Source: Chitinivibrionales bacterium
GTDB taxonomy: Bacteria > Fibrobacterota > Chitinivibrionia > Chitinivibrionales > FEN-1185
Assembly (NCBI GenBank): GCA_028718065.1
Contig: JAQUMP010000009.1
Coordinates: 1-17,864 of the forward strand
Length of the DNA: 17,864 nucleotides
Direction of reading: 5' to 3'
This document shows, piece after piece, positions 1 through 5,374 of this stretch (position 1 is the first letter of the stretch; every line of letters starts with the position of its first letter). The position numbers and the translations under genes were made by a program. The notes under the pieces were generated by a model. The model saw only the letters and a list, made by a program, of their open reading frames with translations. It was not told the DNA's origin and did no database searches.

Positions 1-56
1 CTGAAAAATAGCGATATGATCTGATAGCCATAGCAACATGTGCCGTTTTACGACGT

Positions 57-177
57 GGCCTGATTGGCAACATGACGGTGCGAGCGAAGCGGAGACACCA
101 ACGGAAGCATCAAACAGGCCATTTGCCGAAGGCCGAGGGCGGCTTTGCGCCCGATGCATGCTTTGTTTGTTGCAGGC
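57..177. other. Structured intergenic element of unknown nature
   Basis: This stretch lies downstream of the defence operon and is much more self-complementary and GC-rich than its surroundings. GCATCAAACA (107-116) can pair with TGTTTGTTGC (164-173) at 9 of 10 positions. Inside that stem sit two small hairpins: GGCC 117-120 with GGCC 131-134, and GGGCG 137-141 with CGCCC 148-152 around a 6-base loop. As an alternative outer pairing, GCCTG 58-62 plus CAACA 68-72 can pair with TGTTG 168-172 plus CAGGC 173-177. GCAACATG occurs twice (33-40 and 67-74). No T-run follows any stem, so it does not look like a simple terminator. It could be a dispersed repeat, an RNA or the scar of a mobile element; its identity and strand are unknown. 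Confidence 0.35.
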
Positions 178-190
178 TGTAAATTTAAAC

Positions 191-280
191 CTACCATAGT
201 GTAATATCTTTCGGCGGTGGCTCTTCGCTTTTTCTTCTTTGTCTTTCAGCCCGTTTTCTTCTTCTCTTGGCGGCGCACAT
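191..280 (-). CDS. Possible 29-residue basic micro-ORF
   Basis: An ATG at 280 opens a 29-codon frame ending in TAG, 16 bases beyond the stop of the second TIR gene and on the same strand. The product would be extremely rich in Arg and Lys (including KRRRKRAERQRRK), followed by a proline stretch and the end PPPKDITLW. The DNA is purine-rich on this strand. Upstream there is only a weak GGAT-type ribosome site. It may be a small protein, the tail of a decayed gene, or a chance frame in a purine-rich tract. I do not recognise a family. Confidence 0.2.
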   Translation of the reverse strand: MCAAKRRRKRAERQRRKSEEPPPKDITLW

Positions 281-296
281 CTTATCCAGCAATCAT

Positions 297-869
297 TCAG
301 CGTTCATATGGGTCTTTCCCTTCAAGCCATGCATCAAAAACGACATAACAAGAAGATGAGCGTCTTACCCAAAGCCTTTCCTTATTAGTTGCGTTTTGCT
401 CTTGAGTAATATATGGATAAATTCCCAGGTACTGTTGACCACTATAGGAACTAACATTTTGGAGAGAAATGGGGAGTATTGCGGCTCTTGAATTATGGCC
501 ATCCTTAAAACCAAGTTCCCAAGGCATCCATTTTGATTCACTTGCATTCTCTGTTGTGGAATAGAAAATGCACTTGCTTGCTTTCATTCTTTTCCTCAAC
601 TTGTCCGCAGTTAAAGGCGTAACATGCCTTCTGTCAAGAGTAGGATCATCCCTCCAATCAAGATAGACAGAGTAGCCTAAATCTTCAATTGTTAAAGCCA
701 CACCCAACACTAATTCCTTATCATCGTATGCATGAGACAAAAAGATGTCATGACCTGCTACGCTGGCTTGCTTTTTCATAACTCCGCCAAGAACCGTATC
801 AGCACTTTCGTAAAAGCCAACAGAACGACGTGCTCGGGCTCTAATCTTAGATTCAGTAAGTAGTGCCAT
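297..869 (-). CDS. thsB: Second Thoeris TIR-domain protein (ThsB-like)
   Basis: This 190-residue protein has a TIR domain of the classical bacterial type, different from its upstream neighbour. Strand A is at about 40-46 (HDIFLSH), followed by YDDKE and the helix/strand region GYSVYLDW near 65-72. SKWMPWELGF at about 112-121 carries the likely catalytic Glu118. A C-terminal extension runs from about 125 to 190. The likely role, from the family, is cleavage of NAD+ on phage infection to make a cyclic ADP-ribose signal for ThsA. I chose the ATG at 869, which overlaps the stop of the preceding gene as TAATG, over a TTG at 881. It has no strong ribosome site, so translational coupling is likely. 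Thoeris loci with several TIR genes are known, and different TIRs can respond to different phages. The TIR assignment is firm; its role here is inferred from the operon. Confidence 0.85.
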   Translation of the reverse strand: MALLTESKIRARARRSVGFYESADTVLGGVMKKQASVAGHDIFLSHAYDDKELVLGVALTIEDLGYSVYLDWRDDPTLDRRHVTPLTADKLRKRMKASKCIFYSTTENASESKWMPWELGFKDGHNSRAAILPISLQNVSSYSGQQYLGIYPYITQEQNATNKERLWVRRSSSCYVVFDAWLEGKDPYER

Positions 870-1441
870 TATTTGATCCAATCTGTAAAGTTATCATAAC
901 CTTTATCAGCAATCCAATCATATGTCTTGAACCAATAAGACAATTGCCAATTCTTATTGCGTTTGTCTAAGGGTTGTTCTGCTATAGCAAATTGATCAAG
1001 TTCAGAATAGTAAACCCATTTTGTACCATTCCATTCTGTTGGTCTTGCAGTTCTACCATCTTCTGAAACCGACAATCCAATATAGTCAAATGGATTTGGG
1101 CCATTGGCCTTTGTTTTTTGATCCTTGCCGGGAATACTATTAATATGCACACCTAAGACACTATTGCCACGCTCAAGGCTTTTAAGGATTTCATAGCGTA
1201 CCCATGGCCTGATGCATGTTTCAGTTCCGATAAGAACAGTCGTAACCGTGGTATTCTCTAATTCCTTATTGATAAGTCGTTTAAGGGCGAGGGGACTCGT
1301 CTTTTTTGCTTCTTCCCAAATAGAAGCATCATAGTATCCAGCTTTCTCGACACCTTGCAGAAAATTATGTTTGCGAACAACATTAGCTCTAAAATCTATT
1401 ACGTCTTTGTAATGGAATGCAAAATACACTCGTTTTGCCAT
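869..1441 (-). CDS. thsB: ThsB, Thoeris TIR-like sensor enzyme (MTH538/DUF1863 type)
   Basis: This 190-residue protein closely matches what I know of Bacillus cereus ThsB, including length and order of motifs: start MAKRVYFAFHYKDVIDFR, then DASIWEEAKKTS (38-49), LKRLIN, TTVTTVLIG (64-72), WVRYEI (80-85), GPNPFDY and the C-terminal YDWIADKGY. Glu84 in WVRYEI corresponds to the catalytic glutamate of TIR NADases. In characterised type I Thoeris systems ThsB detects phage and converts NAD+ to a cyclic ADP-ribose isomer (1''-3' glycocyclic ADPR) that activates ThsA. The gene begins two bases after the thsA stop, with AAGGGG (1447-1452) in the end of thsA as ribosome site and a 5-base spacer. It overlaps the next TIR gene by one base. 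The tight coupling supports one operon. Confidence 0.93.
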   Translation of the reverse strand: MAKRVYFAFHYKDVIDFRANVVRKHNFLQGVEKAGYYDASIWEEAKKTSPLALKRLINKELENTTVTTVLIGTETCIRPWVRYEILKSLERGNSVLGVHINSIPGKDQKTKANGPNPFDYIGLSVSEDGRTARPTEWNGTKWVYYSELDQFAIAEQPLDKRNKNWQLSYWFKTYDWIADKGYDNFTDWIK

Positions 1442-1443
1442 GA

Positions 1444-2895
1444 TTACCCCTTGTTGATTTTAGCTATAAGCGTTTCAAGATTCTTCATAATTTCATCAGG
1501 GCAGGAAGTTGTGTCACCAAGTTTTTCAAACAGTCTTCGAAAAGCGGAATCTGCACCAGGAAAATATTTTGGAAAGTCATTCCAAACGGCATCCCATAAT
1601 TCCTTGGCCATGTAGCCAGTTGCACCGACTGGTAAAGGGACTACTCCTGCTTTAATACACAAATCAAATTCTTCCTTCATACCGGCAGATAGCACGACAT
1701 TACCAGAAGAATCCACCTTGTTGCCAAATAAAAATATCGCTATTCCCGCAAAGTCGATCATGGCTACGCGATATTTGGCCCATTCCTCTTTTAGGCTTAT
1801 GTCGCCAGTAGCAACCTGCGGGAATGGACGGATCACGATGTCCTCATCTGATAATGTTTTATCATTATCATTAAGAAAGGAAAGGGCACCATTTATTACA
1901 GCTCCTCCTACACCTAGACCAAAGCCAGTAACGATTCTATTCTTGCCAGCTTTAATTTTATAGCTTAGATTGTGAATAAAGGTTGTTGCATCATTATTTG
2001 TCAAGTGTCCGTAAGTATGGGCTGCACCGGATATAAATACTGATTTGCTTTTATATTGGTTAGCCAGTTGTCTAAGGAGTTTAGGAATATCGCTATAGCT
2101 GTCTACTAATACGGTTTGAATGGCAAAACGCTTAAGATCCCTGATGAAATAGTCTTGCTTGAGAAGTTCGTATTTGAATTGTTCCTTAGTTTCACCAGAT
2201 TCTTTAGATACGCGCTTTTGAATACAGTAGTGGTGTCTTTGATCCTTGTCATATTGAACTCTTACACGACTTAGAATGTAATCTATGTTAGGATCTGTAA
2301 AACTAAAACCCAAGAAAAGGAAGGTTCTCTCAATTAGGTCACCTCGCAGTGCAGAAACAAATGCATTCATTTCGATAGGATATTTTTCGTAATCATCTTT
2401 GCATATAACTGCTTCTGAAGGATGTTCAATATCGCCATGCATTTTGTAAACAATAACATTGCGATCCGGCTTTGTTATAGAAAGTTGTTTTAGCGTATAT
2501 TTTATGTCTGGTATTTTCTTTGCATCGGTAAGCGCCTTTTCGATTAATTTGTCATAATTGGTAGTCCAATATGTTTGTATTGGCAAACGGGCTAAGATAC
2601 GGTGGCTTTCCGTTGGAGTTCTTATTTGAGAAAAATGGTCAAAAATGGTCTGGGCAAGACGGCTTTTATTGCCGCCAGCTTGGTTACAATGGTATTGAGC
2701 AAGTGTTACTAAATCGTGTTCCACATCAGCATCTAACCCAAGATCATTTATTATATCTTTTAAAAGGATCTTCCAATCGACATACCCAGCTCCCGATGAT
2801 AAACCTGCACCAGCAAATACAGCAGCATTCTTGTTGTGCAGCTCGCGTGTGAATTCGCGAATAAATACTGATTCAGAAATAGCTTCAGTTGTCAT
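1444..2895 (-). CDS. thsA: ThsA, Thoeris SIR2-SLOG NAD+-consuming effector
   Basis: This 483-residue protein is close to the usual ThsA size. The N-terminal half (about 10-275) is a SIR2 domain: GAGLSSGAGY (29-38) binds nucleotide, TTNYD (111-115) gives catalytic Asn113, YKMHGD (150-155) gives catalytic His153, and LFLGFSFTDPN (193-203) is typical of SIR2-like effectors. The C-terminal half (about 283-480) is a SLOG/STALD ligand-binding domain: VFISGAAH, VTGFGLGVGGAV (322-333), the EWAKYR region (371-376), FLFGN and the GMKEEFDLCIKAG helix (405-417). In the family, the cyclic ADP-ribose signal made by ThsB binds SLOG and frees the SIR2 domain to hydrolyse NAD+, stopping phage spread at the cost of the cell. 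The ATG has a strong GGAGGG site (2902-2907) with a 6-base spacer. It is the first gene of the defence block, 57 bp after the pilus genes. Confidence 0.95.
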   Translation of the reverse strand: MTTEAISESVFIREFTRELHNKNAAVFAGAGLSSGAGYVDWKILLKDIINDLGLDADVEHDLVTLAQYHCNQAGGNKSRLAQTIFDHFSQIRTPTESHRILARLPIQTYWTTNYDKLIEKALTDAKKIPDIKYTLKQLSITKPDRNVIVYKMHGDIEHPSEAVICKDDYEKYPIEMNAFVSALRGDLIERTFLFLGFSFTDPNIDYILSRVRVQYDKDQRHHYCIQKRVSKESGETKEQFKYELLKQDYFIRDLKRFAIQTVLVDSYSDIPKLLRQLANQYKSKSVFISGAAHTYGHLTNNDATTFIHNLSYKIKAGKNRIVTGFGLGVGGAVINGALSFLNDNDKTLSDEDIVIRPFPQVATGDISLKEEWAKYRVAMIDFAGIAIFLFGNKVDSSGNVVLSAGMKEEFDLCIKAGVVPLPVGATGYMAKELWDAVWNDFPKYFPGADSAFRRLFEKLGDTTSCPDEIMKNLETLIAKINKG

Positions 2896-2901
2896 ATTGG
2901 T

Positions 2902-2907
2902 CCCTCC
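2902..2907 (-). promoter_or_regulatory. Ribosome binding site of thsA
   Basis: On the minus strand this reads GGAGGG, six bases before the thsA ATG at 2895. It is the strongest ribosome site in the window, which suggests thsA can be translated independently of the pilus genes upstream. Confidence 0.75.
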
Positions 2908-2952
2908 ATATCCTTGTTTGCTGTATTATTGCTACCCTCAAATACAAACCCA

Positions 2953-3429
2953 TCATTTCTCTATCCAGAACGGTTTCCCTTGAAAAATAATTCCGACCCG
3001 GCTCTTTTCCACGACGGATATGGTTGCCCCATTCGAGAGAACATCGCCCTTTTTGGCAAGGGTCGAGGAACCGTCCCCGAAGGCGATTACCGCGATAGGA
3101 TTCTTATCGCTCCACATTATTCCGTTTATGCTCATGGGAGGGGGTTTGAGAGCTTCCGTGGCAGGTTTCTGTTTCGACATAGCCTTTTTTACGGTCACGG
3201 GTAAAGCATCGGCAGCAAAAGCTAAAAACGGACTGCGGCCTTGTTCTATGAACCGCACTTTCCCTGGAACAAGAAACGTAGAAGAATAGGCATGGTTGTT
3301 TTTTTGCAACGAAATTACTATGTTTTTTTCCCTTATGATTGACGGACGGAAAATCAGCAAGGCATCCCAGGCATAAAGCCCGATTGCCCCACAGACAAGA
3401 ACGATTACCAAGCCACGCCGGAAATTCAT
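2953..3429 (-). CDS. PilP/GspC-like inner-membrane assembly protein
   Basis: This 158-residue protein has a short cytoplasmic start (MNFRR), one membrane segment (about 6-26), a linker, and a small C-terminal beta domain (about 98-158). The pattern INGIMWS...PIAVIAFGDG...KKGDVL..GATISVVEKSRVGIIFQG resembles the HR domain of GspC and the beta domain of PilP. Those domains link the inner-membrane platform to the N-terminal domains of the secretin. It is the last gene of the assembly module. Its ATG overlaps the stop of the PilO-like gene as TAATG, with AAAGGG just before it inside the upstream gene. Sequence similarity to named families is weak, so the identification rests on size, topology, the HR-like pattern and gene order. 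Confidence 0.65.
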   Translation of the reverse strand: MNFRRGLVIVLVCGAIGLYAWDALLIFRPSIIREKNIVISLQKNNHAYSSTFLVPGKVRFIEQGRSPFLAFAADALPVTVKKAMSKQKPATEALKPPPMSINGIMWSDKNPIAVIAFGDGSSTLAKKGDVLSNGATISVVEKSRVGIIFQGKPFWIEK

Positions 3430-3971
3430 TATTTGCCCTTTTGCAGGATGGCACAGTCAAGAAGTATGGTAACGATATCTTTACCTTTTTCCTGAAAATC
3501 GATCGTCTTGATCCTTACCGGGTACCAGGCATTCTCAAGCGAGGAAATAAATTTTCCGCAGTCCCTGTTTCGGCCCTGGCCCCGGATAGAAAGTGGGATT
3601 TCCATTATATCCGCAGCGGCTTGGGCCTTGCTATACTCGACTTTGCCGAGGCTGCAATGTGCCGAATCGGCAAAGGCATAGACACTTTTAACGACCGCCG
3701 TTTCATCAAGATTTTGTTGCAGGACGTTCGTTTGCATTAAACTATCGAGGACATGCCGTTGTTCTCGCAACATAGCTATTTGCTGGTTGCATTGCGGCCC
3801 ATTTTTAAGCTCCGATGCTTTTTTCTTTAGGTCGGTGATTGTGCTTAGCTGGGGCAAAATTGCGGATTTGACAATTGCCAAAAGACAGAGGACAATAACG
3901 ACACCATAGGTAATGCCGAGAAGGTGCCAGCGATATGACCCGATAATAGTTTTTATATTTTCAGATTTCAT
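3429..3971 (-). CDS. PilO/GspM-like inner-membrane assembly protein
   Basis: This 180-residue protein has a short cytoplasmic N-terminus, a membrane segment (about 17-37), a predicted coiled coil (about 40-80, with LKKKASELKN and MLREQRHVLD) and a periplasmic domain (about 85-177) of the size of the ferredoxin-like fold of PilO and GspM. Such proteins pair with PilN/GspL in the alignment subcomplex that spans the periplasm between platform and secretin. The gene lies between the GspL-like and PilP-like genes, the expected place. The ATG at 3971 has no clear ribosome site and follows a 42 bp gap. The coding end overlaps the next start by one base. Function is inferred from topology and context, since this family diverges strongly. 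Confidence 0.68.
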   Translation of the reverse strand: MKSENIKTIIGSYRWHLLGITYGVVIVLCLLAIVKSAILPQLSTITDLKKKASELKNGPQCNQQIAMLREQRHVLDSLMQTNVLQQNLDETAVVKSVYAFADSAHCSLGKVEYSKAQAAADIMEIPLSIRGQGRNRDCGKFISSLENAWYPVRIKTIDFQEKGKDIVTILLDCAILQKGK

Positions 3972-4013
3972 AAATCAATGTGAGATTGCCGTCGTCGGTC
4001 TAGAAAATTAATT

Positions 4014-5366
4014 TTAATCCTTATATTTCCAATAACACCCAAACTTGCAATCCAACTTAGTCCCCGAACGTTCGCTATAAAGCATTCGCATGTCCTCTAC
4101 GCCGGTCAAGGAATTGGCTTTGCTTAAAAACTGGGAGATATTGATGCTCGACGTTGTCTGGGCGTGAATATCAATGTGCCAGTGGCTCGCATCCGCCTCC
4201 ATAATTGAAATCCGCATGGCTTTCATGCCTTCGGGAAACATGAGCTGTAATTGATTTAAAAAGGCCGTGAGACGGCTTTGGCGGCCGGAGAACCTTATAA
4301 TATCCCCGCATTGTGCTAATGCGTCCTTGTTAAGCTTCTGTTCGTTTGCGAGAGTGGTCAACTGCTGCTTTAAAGGCAGATAAGTTTCGTTAATTTTCTT
4401 TGATGCAAAGAACAACCCTGCCCAGCCAAGACCTCCCAGCACTACGCAGACAAGGAGAATTGCTATACCAAACCTTATTACCCCTGTTGCAAATTTTCGG
4501 CCCAGCTTAAGTTTTTCCATATATGAAACGCTGGAAAATGGGGCCCAATCAGGTTGGTTATTTAGGGAACCTTTTTGTAAAGAGCAGGCGTATGCACTAA
4601 GATATCGTTCCGGCAGCCCCTCTATCTGAGGGGCTTTGGTAACCGAAAATCCCTTTAAAACGATTTCGGGCGTTGCTCTTAATCCATCATTGCAGATTAT
4701 TACCTTATCAACCGTGGTTTCAGTACTCATGGATTGCATAAGCGCTTCGGCCTGCTTGCTGGTAGTGGCCGGATCCTGTTTTATTGCATTATTCCCCGCA
4801 TAAAAATTGCAGAACTGCAACAATTTTCCATCATGCACGAGAGCGATTCTGGAAGAATCATCGCCGATATGCCAGATAAAAAAGCTACCAGGGGTACTTT
4901 GACTTAACCACGCCGCCAAATCAAAAAGCGGAACCGATATGGAGGAAGGAATGATATTATTCTTTCCCAAAACATCGACGGCCTGGTCACGTAAGGCTTG
5001 CTTTACGCTTGCGATAATCAGCGTGTCTTTTATAACAATATACTCGGTAACAACATCTTTGGTATCTATACCGGCAGGCAAATAAACGTTGCGATTATTT
5101 TCCACCCATTGATCGATCCCCTCCAAGTTGGAAGGCTCTATCTTTTTACTGTAAACCATTACCGGGATATCGGGCAGAACAACATTGGCCGTGATGGGGA
5201 CCAATTTAAAGTACCAGGGCAATTTATTACCGATAAAAACAACACACTCTTTGCCGTTCTTTTTTAAAACAGTTGCAACAATTCGCAACCCTTCCTGCCC
5301 ATAGCTTACCCCCCAGCGGATAGCGCTGAATGGATTTAACAAAGATAGCAGCACTTGGATGTCCAT
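4014..5366 (-). CDS. PilM-PilN fusion resembling GspL
   Basis: This 450-residue protein joins an N-terminal cytoplasmic region (1-290) of the size of an actin-like PilM/GspL domain, one membrane helix (about 296-320), and a periplasmic part (about 321-450) with a coiled region followed by a PilN/GspL-like small alpha-beta domain. The actin-like nucleotide motifs are degenerate. Where PilM has an acidic phosphate-1 loop, this protein has IRWGVSYGQEGLRIV (16-30), so ATP binding may be lost. One polypeptide replacing separate PilM and PilN is the GspL layout of type II secretion. Its role would be to link the cytoplasmic ATPase to the inner-membrane and periplasmic alignment complex. It starts 8 bases after the secretin stop, without a recognisable ribosome site, so it is probably coupled. 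Confidence 0.7.
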   Translation of the reverse strand: MDIQVLLSLLNPFSAIRWGVSYGQEGLRIVATVLKKNGKECVVFIGNKLPWYFKLVPITANVVLPDIPVMVYSKKIEPSNLEGIDQWVENNRNVYLPAGIDTKDVVTEYIVIKDTLIIASVKQALRDQAVDVLGKNNIIPSSISVPLFDLAAWLSQSTPGSFFIWHIGDDSSRIALVHDGKLLQFCNFYAGNNAIKQDPATTSKQAEALMQSMSTETTVDKVIICNDGLRATPEIVLKGFSVTKAPQIEGLPERYLSAYACSLQKGSLNNQPDWAPFSSVSYMEKLKLGRKFATGVIRFGIAILLVCVVLGGLGWAGLFFASKKINETYLPLKQQLTTLANEQKLNKDALAQCGDIIRFSGRQSRLTAFLNQLQLMFPEGMKAMRISIMEADASHWHIDIHAQTTSSINISQFLSKANSLTGVEDMRMLYSERSGTKLDCKFGCYWKYKD

Positions 5367-5374
5367 AATTTTTC

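Noticed and set aside
137..152. Intrinsic terminator of the defence operon
   Set aside because: The stem is only 5 bp and no run of T follows on either strand.
1..159. Partial protein gene running off the left edge on the minus strand
   Set aside because: The 53-codon open frame overlaps the self-complementary element, has no ribosome site and has Ser/Arg/Pro-rich content typical of a chance frame in GC-rich DNA.
58..177. Integron attC recombination site
   Set aside because: The position behind a minus-strand cassette, the imperfect palindrome and the GCAACA/TGTTGC outer arms are suggestive. However, neither end fits the RYYYAAC and GTTRRRY core boxes, inner boxes cannot be aligned, and no integrase is present.
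2896..2952. Promoter for thsA
   Set aside because: AT-rich bits such as TTGTAT and TAATAC exist on the minus strand, but no pair has acceptable -35/-10 spacing.
3339..3740. 133-residue plus-strand frame
   Set aside because: It lies opposite the PilO-like and PilP-like genes, which have consistent topology and coupled starts. The plus frame is a shadow.
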